Assembly: GCA_000437395.1 (NCBI GenBank) | Contig: FR898184.1 | Span: 24,256-88,255, forward strand | Origin: Clostridium sp. CAG:288 | Lineage (GTDB): Bacteria; Bacillota_I; Bacilli_A; RFN20; CAG-288 | Direction: 5' to 3' | DNA: 64,000 nucleotides | Shown: positions 17,636-26,996 of the stretch, piece after piece | Layout of the letters: each line of letters begins with the position of its first letter | Position numbering within the stretch: position 1 is the first letter of the stretch | Notes under the pieces: generated by a model | Databases searched by the model: none | What the model was told of the DNA's origin: nothing | The model's input: the letters and a program-made list of their open reading frames with translations, nothing else | Program-made: the position numbers and the translations under genes

Positions 17636-19510
17636 TTAACCTCCTACACCTTTATCAATAGATGCACCTGTTAACTTGTTTACAACTAAGTTAATAACTA
17701 ATACTGAGACAATGATAATTAAGTTAATACCATTACTGATTTGGACACAGTCATATTTTTCGTAGTTTTGTAATACGGCTGTTAAAATTGTACTTGAACC
17801 TGTTAATAAAACGAACAATGTCAATTCACGCATACAGGAAACGAATGGTAATAAGTAACCTGAAATAAAGCTAGATTTTTGAATTGGGAATAAAACCCTA
17901 ACCATACGTTTCCACCATGGTACTCCAACAATAATGGCTGCTTCTTCAATTTCATTTGATAATTGAAGCATAGCATTTGTACCTGATTTAGATGCGAATG
18001 GTAAGAATTTAATAGAACCAACGACAATCAATAATAATAGCGAGCCATTTAAGAAACTTAATGCCTTTGTGTAAGACATAATTAAATAGATAGTTGCAAA
18101 TGACATTGCTGGAATTAAGTATGGTAAGAAGGCTAAGTTACTTACGTAGTTTGCAAGTCTGCTACCACGTTTTTTAGCAACACCATAACCAACCAAGATA
18201 CCAAATGTACCAGCGATTAAAGCACAAATAATAGAAATTAATAATGAGTTACCAAATGCTCTCCAAATTTCCTTATTTCTAAGAATACCAACAGATCCTG
18301 TGATATAAGCGTTAGTTTGTTCGCTCGTAATCCAATAATAAAGTGTAAATGTTGAATAATCACCAGATACTTCTAAGAATGATTCTAATGCGAAAGAAAC
18401 AAGTGGAATAATTGCAAAGAAAGCTGCATAGAAAACGACAATTGTCGTAATAATCGGTTTACCTACTTTGCCTAATTTTACAAGTGAAACTTGTGAAGAT
18501 TTACCAGTGACGGTTGTGAATGATCTTCTTGAGTTTGTAACAAATTGGTTGACCATTAAGATAAGAATACTAAATAGCATTAATACCGTAGCCATAACGT
18601 AACCTTGTCCTTTATATTGAGAACCATTAATTAAGCTCTTCATTTGTAAAGACAAAGTCATAAAGCCTGATTTTGTTCCTAAGAAAGCTGGAACTGTGTA
18701 ACTACTTACCGAACTTGCAAATACCAACAAGACTGTTGAAAGAAGTGCTGGCATAACGATTGGTAATGTAATTCTTCTTAAAATCTTAAATCTTGTGGCT
18801 TTTAAAATAGTTGCTGCTTCTTCTAAGTTAGCATCCATATTACGTAAGATACCACCGATTAAGATATAAGCAAATGGTGCATAGTGAATACCTAAGCAGA
18901 TTGCACATGGCCAGAAGCCATAAACCATTCCACCAGGTACTGCTATACGAGTAAGTGATTGAAGCATACCAATCTGTGCTTGAGCACCAACCAAGTTGAC
19001 ATTGTTTTTGAAGAAGTTTTCCCAGAACATAGCAATTGACCATGATGGCATGATATATGGGAAAACAAATACTGTAGAAATAAATTTTTTAGCTGGGAAG
19101 TCGGATCTTGTTATTAACCAAGCAATTCCGCCACCAATAATTAAAGAAATAAGACACGCTACTAAAGCCATTCCAACTGAGTTGACTAAAGGCTTATAGA
19201 ACGTTGTTACTGCATAGTTATATTTGCTTTGGAAGAATATACTATACCAGTGATTTAAGGTTAGAGATCCAACTGCTACTCCTAAACGTCTTGCCTCACC
19301 TTGGTGAACAAGAACAGTATTATATAAAAGGAATACAAGTGGAATAACAACTGTTAACGTAAGAAGAATGGCAAATATTATCAAAATTATATTTGATGGT
19401 TTTGAGAAATAGCTCTTTAAGAAATTTAGAAACTTTGCAAAGCCTTTCAATTCACCTTTTTCGCCATTATCAGGAGTCTTATTTTCGTTTATAGATATTG
19501 TATCACTCAT
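17636..19510 (-). CDS. ABC importer permease, fused double-domain (FbpB type)
   Basis: The 624-residue permease contains two binding-protein-dependent transport domains in one chain, about residues 90-310 and 400-610. Each has an EAA loop (NLEEAATILKATRFKILRRI and IEEAAIIVGVPWWKRMVRVL). About 12 helices are expected. This fused form is typical of ferric-iron (Fbp/Sfu) permeases and of thiamine permease ThiP. It has a clear AAGGAG site and lies between the frameshifted binding-protein gene and the ATPase. Confidence 0.87.
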   Translation of the reverse strand: MSDTISINENKTPDNGEKGELKGFAKFLNFLKSYFSKPSNIILIIFAILLTLTVVIPLVFLLYNTVLVHQGEARRLGVAVGSLTLNHWYSIFFQSKYNYAVTTFYKPLVNSVGMALVACLISLIIGGGIAWLITRSDFPAKKFISTVFVFPYIMPSWSIAMFWENFFKNNVNLVGAQAQIGMLQSLTRIAVPGGMVYGFWPCAICLGIHYAPFAYILIGGILRNMDANLEEAATILKATRFKILRRITLPIVMPALLSTVLLVFASSVSSYTVPAFLGTKSGFMTLSLQMKSLINGSQYKGQGYVMATVLMLFSILILMVNQFVTNSRRSFTTVTGKSSQVSLVKLGKVGKPIITTIVVFYAAFFAIIPLVSFALESFLEVSGDYSTFTLYYWITSEQTNAYITGSVGILRNKEIWRAFGNSLLISIICALIAGTFGILVGYGVAKKRGSRLANYVSNLAFLPYLIPAMSFATIYLIMSYTKALSFLNGSLLLLIVVGSIKFLPFASKSGTNAMLQLSNEIEEAAIIVGVPWWKRMVRVLFPIQKSSFISGYLLPFVSCMRELTLFVLLTGSSTILTAVLQNYEKYDCVQISNGINLIIIVSVLVINLVVNKLTGASIDKGVGG

Positions 19511-19534
19511 TTTTTGCTCCTTATTTCATATAAA

Positions 19535-19561
19535 GTGGTGCAACTATAAAAGCTGCACCAC
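19535..19561 (-). terminator. Intercistronic hairpin between binding-protein and permease genes
   Basis: GTGGTGCA (19535-19542) pairs perfectly with TGCACCAC (19554-19561). The T run is weak, so it more likely acts as an attenuator or 3'-end stabiliser giving more binding protein than permease, a common arrangement in ABC import operons. Confidence 0.5.
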
Positions 19562-19586
19562 AAGTTTAAATTAAATTCTTATTAAT

Positions 19587-20802
19587 TTATTTGCCTTCGT
19601 ATTGTTTGACAAACATAGAAACATCTTCATAGTTTGCTGCAACAACTTCTGGATCTTCGACGACTAAACGTTCCTTCCACCAAGCAATTTCTTTATCGTT
19701 AGAAGCAATTTTTGTTGTTTTATTTGTTGAATAGTAACCAGCTTTTGCACCCCAAGCGTTTTCGAATCCAGCTTTTGATGTAATGTAGCTAACTAAAGCA
19801 CAAGCAGCATATGGATATTTAGCGTTTGCAGCGACCATTGAATACATCTTGTAGCAGAAGCCACCGAAGCCATCAACTTTCTTATCACCTAATTCGAGTG
19901 ATGGGAATGATAAGTTGTTAACATTTTCAGCACCATAGACATCATCGCCCTTTAAATCTTTAATCTTGTTGTAGTTAACTAAAGCAACGGTACCACCTTT
20001 AGCTTTAGCAACATCTTTACAAGCTGTACCATCAGAGCTGTGAGCTTGAGAATTCTTTAAGAATTCAGCAACCCACTTATAGCCAATGTTCTTATAAGCT
20101 TTTTCTTCAACATAATCTTTTCCATAGAAATTCTTATATGCTGTCTTAAGTTTTGCAACATATGCATCAGATGTTAACATAACTAAGAAGTTCATGTTGA
20201 CGTTTTCTGTTGTTGGTGTCTTAAATGATGGATTTGCAATGTGTCCTTTATCTGCAGCTGTACCAGCTAATTGCCAGACATTTGTAATATAGTTCTTTAA
20301 TGAGTGTTCTGTTCCTTCAGCATTGAAGTTGTTATACATAAAGATTTTATGCCATTGGAACTGTGTCATCATCAGCAATTGTTCCACTAGCTTCTTTTGG
20401 AATGAAGTTCAATAAGTAGCCTGGATCGAGCATTTCGCTTTGTAACATGTTACCATCTTGTAACAAGACCATATCAGCAATATATGTGTTAGATTGGAAA
20501 GCTGTTGATAAGTGATTGTAAATATCAGCATCACCTTCTTTTGTGTTATTAACCTTAATGCCTGTTTCTTCTGTGAATTTTTTCAAGGCATTTTCTAATT
20601 GTGAAGAGTTACCATAGACACTAACGGTTCCATTTCCAACTTCTTCTTTTGCCTTTGCAAGCAATTCATCGTATGTCATTCCTTCAGCAGCAATAATAGT
20701 TTCATTCTTTAAGTTTGAATTACCACCTGTGCCGCCACGATTACAACCAGTAAGTATTGTGCAAGCAGCTAATACTAATGGTACGATTTTTTTCATTTTC
20801 AT
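19587..20802 (-). pseudogene. Extracellular solute-binding lipoprotein, interrupted by a frameshift
   Basis: Two overlapping frames together make one binding protein of about 400 residues. The first (20802-20347) starts with a lipoprotein signal whose lipobox LTGC is at residues 17-20, and stops after DDDTVPMA. The second frame (to 19587) continues as KIFMYNNF and runs to the normal end VKQYEGK. The break is at GCATAAAATC (about 20344-20355); restoring two bases (GCATATAAAATC) would give an uninterrupted MAYKIFMYNN. A strong AGGAGGA precedes the ATG. The partner permease and ATPase look intact, so this is either a recent mutation or a sequencing/assembly indel. As written, the product would be a truncated lipoprotein. 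Confidence 0.8.
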
Positions 20803-20847
20803 ATATTCTCCTCCTGTGGTCTAAAAATGAATTTTTAAATCGTTAAT

Positions 20848-20876
20848 ATAGTATAGCTAAGAAAAGTTAATGTTAA
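20848..20876 (-). promoter_or_regulatory. Predicted promoter of the ABC importer operon
   Basis: On the minus strand TTAACA (20876-20871) and TACTAT (20853-20848) are separated by exactly 17 bases. The CcpA-like site overlaps the -35 box on its upstream side. Confidence 0.55.
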
Positions 20877-20890
20877 GTAAGCGCTTCCAA
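20875..20890. promoter_or_regulatory. Catabolite-responsive element (CcpA site) candidate
   Basis: The minus-strand sequence TTGGAAGCGCTTACTT matches the CRE consensus WTGNAARCGNWWWCA at all but the final position and has the palindromic core AAGCGCTT. It lies between the divergent importer operon and the aldolase gene and touches the importer -35 box. Carbon control of one or both is inferred. Confidence 0.55.
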
Positions 20891-20982
20891 TTTTAATATT
20901 ATTTTTACAATTTTAGTTGTAAAAAACATTTTAATTTTAAAATTCAATGTTATACTTGTAATATATTCGGAGAAATTTAACT

Positions 20983-21849
20983 ATGAATTTAGTAAACATG
21001 AAGCAAATGTTAATCGATGCAGAAAAAGGCCATTATGCAGTTCCACAATTCAACGTATGGAACTTAGAATGGATTTCTGCAGTTTTGGATGAATGCCAAG
21101 AATTACAAACGCCAGTAATATTAGGCGTATCACAAAATGGCGCGAAATATATGGGGGGCTTTTATGTCGTAACTCAATTAATAAAAGCCTATATTCAAAA
21201 AAATAATATTACAATTCCTGTTGCAATCCACTTAGATCACGCTTCTTCTTATGAAGCTTGCAAAGGAGCAATTGATGAAGGATTTACATCTGTTATGATC
21301 GATGCTTCAAAACATCCATTTGAAGAAAATATGGCTATTACAAAGAAAGTAGTAGAATACGCTCATGCAAGAGGTATAAGTGTTGAATCTGAGCTTGGAA
21401 AAATTGGTGGTAAAGAAGATCAAGTTATTGCAGAATCTTTCTATGCAAATAAAGATGAATGTAAAACTATGGTCGATGAAACAGGTATCGATGCATTAGC
21501 TCCAGCTTTAGGTTCACAACACGGTATATACAAAGGTGAACCTAAATTAGGCTTTAAAGAAATGGATGAAATTCACAATTTAGTTAAAATTCCACTTGTC
21601 CTCCATGGTGGTTCAGGAATTCCTGATGATCAAATTAGAAGAGCCATTTCTCTTGGTACAGCAAAAATTAATGTCAATACAGATTGTTTATGTGCTTGGG
21701 TAAAAATTGTCCATGAAATTATTAAAGACAATCCAGATGAAATTGATCCAAGAAAGATTATTGGTCCAGGTAAAAAAGGTATTCAAGAAGTTATTAAAAA
21801 TAGATGTGAAGTCTTTGGCTCTATAGGAAAGGGTAAGATTAATGGATAA
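20983..21849 (+). CDS. fba: Class II fructose-bisphosphate aldolase
   Basis: This zinc-dependent aldolase cleaves fructose-1,6-bisphosphate (or tagatose bisphosphate) to triose phosphates in glycolysis. The 288-residue protein shows AIHLDHA (catalytic Asp and zinc His), SVMIDAS, VESELGKIGG, a zinc/phosphate-binding LHGGSGI and KINVNTD, all in family order. A CGGAGAAA ribosome-binding site precedes the ATG, and a TATACT box (20951-20956) lies upstream without a convincing -35. The gene overlaps the next by 8 bases. Confidence 0.93.
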   Translation: MNLVNMKQMLIDAEKGHYAVPQFNVWNLEWISAVLDECQELQTPVILGVSQNGAKYMGGFYVVTQLIKAYIQKNNITIPVAIHLDHASSYEACKGAIDEGFTSVMIDASKHPFEENMAITKKVVEYAHARGISVESELGKIGGKEDQVIAESFYANKDECKTMVDETGIDALAPALGSQHGIYKGEPKLGFKEMDEIHNLVKIPLVLHGGSGIPDDQIRRAISLGTAKINVNTDCLCAWVKIVHEIIKDNPDEIDPRKIIGPGKKGIQEVIKNRCEVFGSIGKGKING

Positions 21850-22585
21850 TCCTAGCGTATTTGAAAACAGCACTCAAAAATACTCTATTTGGAAAAGATT
21901 ATTCATTTATCTAATTGATGGAATTACAACGTTAGGCTTAGCCGTAGGTTTGTTCTTTAGTTTAGGAAATATAACTATCCCAGCAATTGCTAAAAACGAG
22001 ATAACCTCTTTAAATAATATGTTTGAACAAATTTGTGTTGAACAAGATGTTCCATACAAAAAAAGTTCTTATGGTCTTTATAGGATAGACGGCGACAAAT
22101 ATATCGAAATTTTGATTGAAAGCGAAGGTTTATCCGAAAAAGATGCTACAAATAAATATATAGAAAAGACTAACGAACTAGATGATTTACTTTCTCAACA
22201 AGAAGGATATGATAAAGCCTTTGATAAATTCTACGCCATCTATGTTATCAATCTAATTGGTTGCATGTGTATTAGTTCATTAATTTTTCAACTTATAATT
22301 CCTTTAACCAATAAGAGACACAAAACTCTAGGCATGCTTGCTTGTAATGCAAATCTAGTCGATAGAGATAACATCGTCGCTTCTAACTTAAAAGTCGCTT
22401 TGAGATTTTTGATTATTCAACTTGTTGAACTAATACTTGTTTACATGCTATTTAAGTGGCTTGGTATCGTGTTCGAAGTTCTTATCACATTAGTATTAAT
22501 TTCTTTCAGTAGAAAGAGACTAGCTTTACACGATGCTATACTAGGATTGCATATAGATGAACAAGAGCGTTCATATTTAGAATAA
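21842..22585 (+). CDS. RDD-family membrane protein
   Basis: The 247-residue protein has an N-terminal helix starting KRLFIYLIDGITTLGLA and further helices around residues 135-165 and 180-225, matching the RDD-domain plan. Function is unknown for the family; some members affect ion or compatible-solute transport. It overlaps the 3' end of fba by 8 bases, so it is translated from the same message. A hydrophilic loop of about 85 residues between helix 1 and helix 2 is probably outside the membrane. Confidence 0.65.
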   Translation: MDNPSVFENSTQKYSIWKRLFIYLIDGITTLGLAVGLFFSLGNITIPAIAKNEITSLNNMFEQICVEQDVPYKKSSYGLYRIDGDKYIEILIESEGLSEKDATNKYIEKTNELDDLLSQQEGYDKAFDKFYAIYVINLIGCMCISSLIFQLIIPLTNKRHKTLGMLACNANLVDRDNIVASNLKVALRFLIIQLVELILVYMLFKWLGIVFEVLITLVLISFSRKRLALHDAILGLHIDEQERSYLE

Positions 22586-22603
22586 CTTTCATAAATAAAA
22601 ATT

Positions 22604-22638
22604 AAGTTGTTATGTTAAAAAACATAGCAACTTTTTTA
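22604..22638. terminator. Bidirectional terminator between the RDD gene and spoVAF
   Basis: A 13-bp stem (22604-22616 with 22621-22633, one G-U pair) has an A-rich loop and a run of seven T on the plus side. On the minus strand a weaker T stretch also follows, serving convergent spoVAF. Confidence 0.8.
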
Positions 22639-24009
22639 TAATGTTTTATTTCCCTTTCTTCTAAAAAATAAACTACCTGCTTTTCTTATATCAAAAGGAA
22701 CGATAGGATATAAATATGGAATTCCTAAAATATTAACACTAGATAAATAACATATAAAAATTGTAGTTCCAATTAAAAAACCGACCCTTCCAAATAATGC
22801 TGTTAAAAAAAGTAAATAATACTTTGTGAGTTTATTTGCATTAGACAATTCATAACTTGGTGTAGCAAAGCTAGCTATAGTTTCAAAAGACACATAAACA
22901 AGTATTTCTGGAAGGAATATTTCCAATTCTATACTGACCGATCCTAAAATTATGGCTGATACCATAGAAATAGCTGAAGTAAGCTCACTTGGTGTATGGA
23001 CAATAGCAATTCTAATCATTTCCATAAATAGTTCAGCAAGTAATATTTGTACAATTATTGGAATAGCTGTTTCTTTGCTCGGTTTTAAAATGAAATAGTT
23101 ATTTATGTCAGTTTCAGTAACTAAAGCTAACCACAAAGGAATCAAAAAAATAGATAATATAATAGCTAAGTTTCTAATTAGTCTTAAAAAAGTACCCGCA
23201 AAAGGAGATTCTCTATATTCTTCGACGTGGTGAACATGATCAAATATTGTCGTCGGTGTAATTATCACTGATGCACTTGTATCAACCATAATAATCATTT
23301 TTCCTTGATATAGTTCAATAGAAGCGACATCAGGTCTTTCTGTGTATCTAACTAAAGGAAAAAGAGATTTGTTTTGTTTAAATATTATTTCTTCAAGTGC
23401 CCTATCACTCATAACTAAACTATCTACATCAATATTGTTTAGTTTTAACTTAATTTCATTTTTAATTTTTTCGTCAACACAATCGTCTAAATATATTAAA
23501 GCAACATCTGTTTTTGATTTTTTTCCAATTGAAAATAAATCGATAGTCAAATTTTTATCTCTTATTCTTCTTCTAATTAATCCAATATTTGTATTAATTG
23601 ACTCGTTAAATCCATCTTTGCTTCCTCTAATAGTTTTTTCAGTAGTAGGTTCAGAAATAGAACGTGTTGGATATTCACGTGTTTCTATCATTATTGCTTT
23701 ATCATAATCATCCAAGATCAAACAAGCGACACCAGACAAACATAATTTCAAAATATTTTTGTAATCATCATCATATGAAATTGGACCAACATATATTTCT
23801 TTGCTAACATATTTTGTTATATCTACATTTACTAAAGATTCAATAATGCCCATTATTTGTACAGATGAAGTCAAAGTAGATAAAAAATATAAAACACCAT
23901 TTTTTCCTTTGTATTTTACTTCTCTTCTCACTGCATCAAAATTATTCTCAATTTTCATTCCTATTTTTAAATAAGAATCTAGCATAACTGCAAACGTTGT
24001 CTTTTTCAT
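22636..24009 (-). CDS. spoVAF: Stage V sporulation protein AF (GerA-type subunit)
   Basis: The 457-residue protein is related to GerAA/SpoVAF germinant-receptor A subunits. A long hydrophilic N-terminal half includes GLIRRRIRDKNL and SLFPLVRYTERPD, followed by about five helices from residue 280. Position as the last gene after spoVAE supports spoVAF. In Bacillus, SpoVAF with FigP forms an ion channel that amplifies germination. Its ATG overlaps the spoVAE TGA (ATGA). Confidence 0.88.
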   Translation of the reverse strand: MKKTTFAVMLDSYLKIGMKIENNFDAVRREVKYKGKNGVLYFLSTLTSSVQIMGIIESLVNVDITKYVSKEIYVGPISYDDDYKNILKLCLSGVACLILDDYDKAIMIETREYPTRSISEPTTEKTIRGSKDGFNESINTNIGLIRRRIRDKNLTIDLFSIGKKSKTDVALIYLDDCVDEKIKNEIKLKLNNIDVDSLVMSDRALEEIIFKQNKSLFPLVRYTERPDVASIELYQGKMIIMVDTSASVIITPTTIFDHVHHVEEYRESPFAGTFLRLIRNLAIILSIFLIPLWLALVTETDINNYFILKPSKETAIPIIVQILLAELFMEMIRIAIVHTPSELTSAISMVSAIILGSVSIELEIFLPEILVYVSFETIASFATPSYELSNANKLTKYYLLFLTALFGRVGFLIGTTIFICYLSSVNILGIPYLYPIVPFDIRKAGSLFFRRKGNKTL

Positions 24010-24356
24010 GGCTTTAATTTGCTGATAAATCCAGCTATGACCCCACTTAATAAAACAATACTCAAAGAAGCTGAAACAGGAACAAACATATTTTTAAATA
24101 TTCCAATTATTCCATTTTCAACTACTCCTTTTTTAACTGAATTAGCTAATAAATACCCGAAGTTCAAAATTGGCATGCCAGCACCGCCCGGCAAATATTC
24201 TATTAGAATAGAATAAATACCAAATGCCTCCAAAATAATTCCTATTAAAACAAAAAGAGATGTAATATGCCCTGGAGTAAGTTTTGTTTTATCATATATG
24301 AATTGTGCCAACGCACAAACAAATCCACAAAATAAAAAGCTTAAAATATATTCCAT
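24006..24356 (-). CDS. spoVAE: Stage V sporulation protein AE (SpoVAEb)
   Basis: The 116-residue membrane protein has three to four helices and the conserved sequence PGHITSLFVLIGIILE. SpoVAE with SpoVAC forms part of the spore inner-membrane channel that imports dipicolinic acid during sporulation and releases it on germination. Only the SpoVAEb-like half is present; there is no separate SpoVAEa gene. It is 2 bases downstream of spoVAD. Confidence 0.9.
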   Translation of the reverse strand: MEYILSFLFCGFVCALAQFIYDKTKLTPGHITSLFVLIGIILEAFGIYSILIEYLPGGAGMPILNFGYLLANSVKKGVVENGIIGIFKNMFVPVSASLSIVLLSGVIAGFISKLKP

Positions 24357-24358
24357 AA

Positions 24359-25348
24359 TTAATTCCTTTCAAACACTATTGCGTGCGCAATAGTTGGAAT
24401 TGTCTTTTTTTGATAAACATAAATCGGTGCATGTAATGCACCTGTTGCAACAACCAATACTCTTTTAAATACACCCCTAATAATCTTGTCAAAAATATAT
24501 GTATATGTCACAAGCGGGCAACAAGCAGCGCCACTACCTCCACTAAAAACTTTTTGCTTTTTTATGTTATATATTAACTCACCACAATCAGCATGATTAT
24601 TTAATTTCAATCCTGTTTCTAAAAACAATTTTTTCAACATACAACTACCAACTATCGATAAATCGCCTGTTAAAATTAAATCGTAGTCTGCAAAAGTTTC
24701 ATTGTTATTTTTTAGGTGCTTTAAAATTGTATCATAAGCCGCTAAAGCCATCGGCGTTCCCATATCTGTCGTGTCATAAGAACTTGGAGAACAAACTTCG
24801 CCTAATGTTATTTTTGAAATTTTAACTTTTGAAATTTTATGCGATAAAAGTAATACTGCACTACCAGTAACTGTTGTTGTTACACTTTCCCTTTTTGGTA
24901 ATCCATACTCTTGAGGATATCTAAATTGACGTTCAGCTGTAGCAAAAGAACTAGTAGACCCTACCATAACATTATCCACATAATTTGCTGATAACAATAA
25001 AGAACCTATAGCATTTCCCAGCATAGAAGTTGCACAAGCACCATAAACACCTATAAAACTATTATCTAAAGAAGATGCCATTTTAGATGAACAAGCAATT
25101 TGATTATTAAGATCACCAGCAATAAATAAATCAATTGCTTCTCTTTTTATCTTAGCTCTTTTTAAACAAGAAGCATAAGCATCACTTAATAATTTTATTT
25201 CCCCTGATTCATAGTTTTTCTCTCCACACTTGTCGTTACTATAAAAAATGTCAAAATATCGTCCCAAAGGTCCTTCTTTTTCTTTTCTTCCTACAGCTGT
25301 TCCTACTGCTGTACAATAAACATTATTTACATCACATGAAAAGCTCAT
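24359..25348 (-). CDS. spoVAD: Stage V sporulation protein AD
   Basis: The 329-residue protein has the thiolase-like fold of SpoVAD, the cytosolic-face subunit that binds dipicolinic acid: GVYGACATSM, GSTSSFATAERQFR and a C-terminal GGSGAACCPL region. The start is placed at ATG 25348, which overlaps the spoVAC stop (ATGA); the TTG-initiated extension is unlikely. It is flanked by spoVAC and spoVAE in the standard order. Confidence 0.93.
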   Translation of the reverse strand: MSFSCDVNNVYCTAVGTAVGRKEKEGPLGRYFDIFYSNDKCGEKNYESGEIKLLSDAYASCLKRAKIKREAIDLFIAGDLNNQIACSSKMASSLDNSFIGVYGACATSMLGNAIGSLLLSANYVDNVMVGSTSSFATAERQFRYPQEYGLPKRESVTTTVTGSAVLLLSHKISKVKISKITLGEVCSPSSYDTTDMGTPMALAAYDTILKHLKNNNETFADYDLILTGDLSIVGSCMLKKLFLETGLKLNNHADCGELIYNIKKQKVFSGGSGAACCPLVTYTYIFDKIIRGVFKRVLVVATGALHAPIYVYQKKTIPTIAHAIVFERN

Positions 25349-25797
25349 ATATTTACCCCACAAGAATATAAGATAAATGCAATTAATCCATAAATAGTTG
25401 CACCTAAAGTACCATAAGCGATAACTGAACCAGCCAATGACATAAGTCGACTACCTATACCAAATATTAAGCCCTCAGTATGGTACTCAATACCTTCAGA
25501 TATAACACTATTAGCAAATCCAGTAATTGGTATAAATAAACCAGCACCAAAAATTTGAGCCATCTTTTTATATACACCTGTCATAGTTAAAATCATTGTC
25601 GATTCTATAGCTATAATGGCGTTATAAAGAAGCGCATCTTCTTTACTTACATTTCCAACTTTTGTGAATAAATCAAAAAAGCCTTGCATAACTAATGCAA
25701 TTATTCCACCACAAAAAAAAGCTAAAGCAACATTTTTTAAAACATGTTTTTTTGGTGCTGCTTCAGCCGCTAATCTTTCATATATTTTGTTTTGCAT
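25345..25797 (-). CDS. spoVAC: Stage V sporulation protein AC
   Basis: The 150-residue membrane protein with about four or five helices contains the conserved ITGFANSVISEGIEYHTEG segment. SpoVAC is a mechanosensitive channel component for dipicolinic acid. The start is ATG 25797, with GAGGTGA 5 bases upstream. spoVAA and spoVAB, which precede spoVAC in Bacillus, are absent. Confidence 0.92.
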   Translation of the reverse strand: MQNKIYERLAAEAAPKKHVLKNVALAFFCGGIIALVMQGFFDLFTKVGNVSKEDALLYNAIIAIESTMILTMTGVYKKMAQIFGAGLFIPITGFANSVISEGIEYHTEGLIFGIGSRLMSLAGSVIAYGTLGATIYGLIAFILYSCGVNI

Positions 25798-25814
25798 TAT
25801 AATCACCTCACATT

Positions 25815-25843
25815 TAGTGTGGTGACTTTAAATCAAATTAAAC
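25815..25843 (-). promoter_or_regulatory. Candidate sigma-G-type promoter for the spoVA genes
   Basis: On the minus strand GTTTA (25843-25839) and CACACTA (25821-25815) are separated by 17 bases and resemble the sigma-G pattern (GHATR-like -35, CATNHTA -10, one mismatch in the -10). The -35 overlaps the last codons of sigF. This would give forespore expression of spoVA separately from spoIIA. Confidence 0.35.
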
Positions 25844-26554
25844 TACTTTTGATAAAATCTGTCTCATTTTTTCAAGTACAGATTTTTCAAGGCGTGAAAT
25901 TTGCACTTGTGATGTAAATAATCGTTGAGCTATTTCACTTTGAGTTAATCCTTCATAGAAACGTAAATGAACAAATAACTGTTCCTTTCTATTTAGTTTT
26001 TCCATTGCCATATGAATATCTAAATATTCAGACATGAGTTTTTGATCATTTTCACCTAACGTATCAGCTAAAGTTAAAGAATTATCATCACGTAAAGGAT
26101 CATCCAAACTTGTTACAGGATTTCTTGAATCCAAAGCAACCATAATATCTTCAACACTGACATTTAATTTTTCAGAAAGATAATTTACACTTGGAACACA
26201 ATTGTTTGATTTCAAATAATCTGATTCAATTGATGCTATTTTTGATGATAGTTCTTTAATAGATCTAGCAACTTTTAATGTTGAAGATTCTCTAAAATAT
26301 CTACGTATTTCTCCAAGTATTAATGGTACAGCATATGTTGAAAATTCAACGTTATAAGATACATTGAAGTTTTGAATTGCTTTTATTAACCCCATAGAAG
26401 CAACTTGAAACAAATCCTCTTTTTCAGCATTATTATAGTGGAATCTTCCTAATAAAGACATTATAAGCAGCTTATTTTCTGTATAGCATTTTTCTAGAGC
26501 TCTTTCATCGCCTTGCTGTGCTTTTTTTAAAAGCTCAATAAAGTCCTTGTTCAT
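25838..26554 (-). CDS. sigF: Forespore sigma factor SigF
   Basis: The 238-residue group-3 sigma-70 factor has region 2 (RFHYNNAEKEDLFQVASMGL), region 3, and region 4 ending with the helix-turn-helix GLTQSEIAQRLFTSQVQISR. It directs early forespore transcription and is held inactive by SpoIIAB. Assignment to SigF rather than SigG rests on the gene order spoIIAA-spoIIAB-sigF. It overlaps spoIIAB by 20 bases. Confidence 0.92.
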   Translation of the reverse strand: MNKDFIELLKKAQQGDERALEKCYTENKLLIMSLLGRFHYNNAEKEDLFQVASMGLIKAIQNFNVSYNVEFSTYAVPLILGEIRRYFRESSTLKVARSIKELSSKIASIESDYLKSNNCVPSVNYLSEKLNVSVEDIMVALDSRNPVTSLDDPLRDDNSLTLADTLGENDQKLMSEYLDIHMAMEKLNRKEQLFVHLRFYEGLTQSEIAQRLFTSQVQISRLEKSVLEKMRQILSKVV

Positions 26555-26996
26555 CTAAACAAGCCTCTATATCTTTAGAAACAACTTTCTTTTTTATTAT
26601 AAGTTTTGTGCCCATATTTAAAACAGACTTTATCTCAAATGAATCTGACAAGCTTTGGATTATAGTCAAACCCATTCCTGCTCTTTCAAGGTCTGGTCTA
26701 GAAGTAAAGTGTGGTGTTAATGCTAATTTCAAATCAGCAATTCCTTTTCCAAAATCAGATATGATCATATTTAAATTTTTGTCATCAATGGAGCATTTAA
26801 TGTAAACATCTTTGCTCGCATCTAAATGATATCCATGTATAATAGCATTACTAACTGCTTCAGAAACTATTGTTTTAATTTCACTTATTATTTCCATGCT
26901 CGGATTAAGTTGACTTACAAAGCTGATAACTGCTGTCCTAGCTAAGCACTCATTTGAAAGAGTTGCTGAAAATTTTATCTCCATATTGTTTGTCAT
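26535..26996 (-). CDS. spoIIAB: Anti-sigma F factor SpoIIAB
   Basis: This GHKL-family protein kinase binds SigF and phosphorylates SpoIIAA. The 153-residue sequence shows the N-box EAVSNAIIHGY and the ATP-lid region DFGKGI, then GMGLTIIQSLSD. Its ATG overlaps the spoIIAA TGA, as in other spoIIA operons. Confidence 0.95.
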   Translation of the reverse strand: MTNNMEIKFSATLSNECLARTAVISFVSQLNPSMEIISEIKTIVSEAVSNAIIHGYHLDASKDVYIKCSIDDKNLNMIISDFGKGIADLKLALTPHFTSRPDLERAGMGLTIIQSLSDSFEIKSVLNMGTKLIIKKKVVSKDIEACLDEQGLY

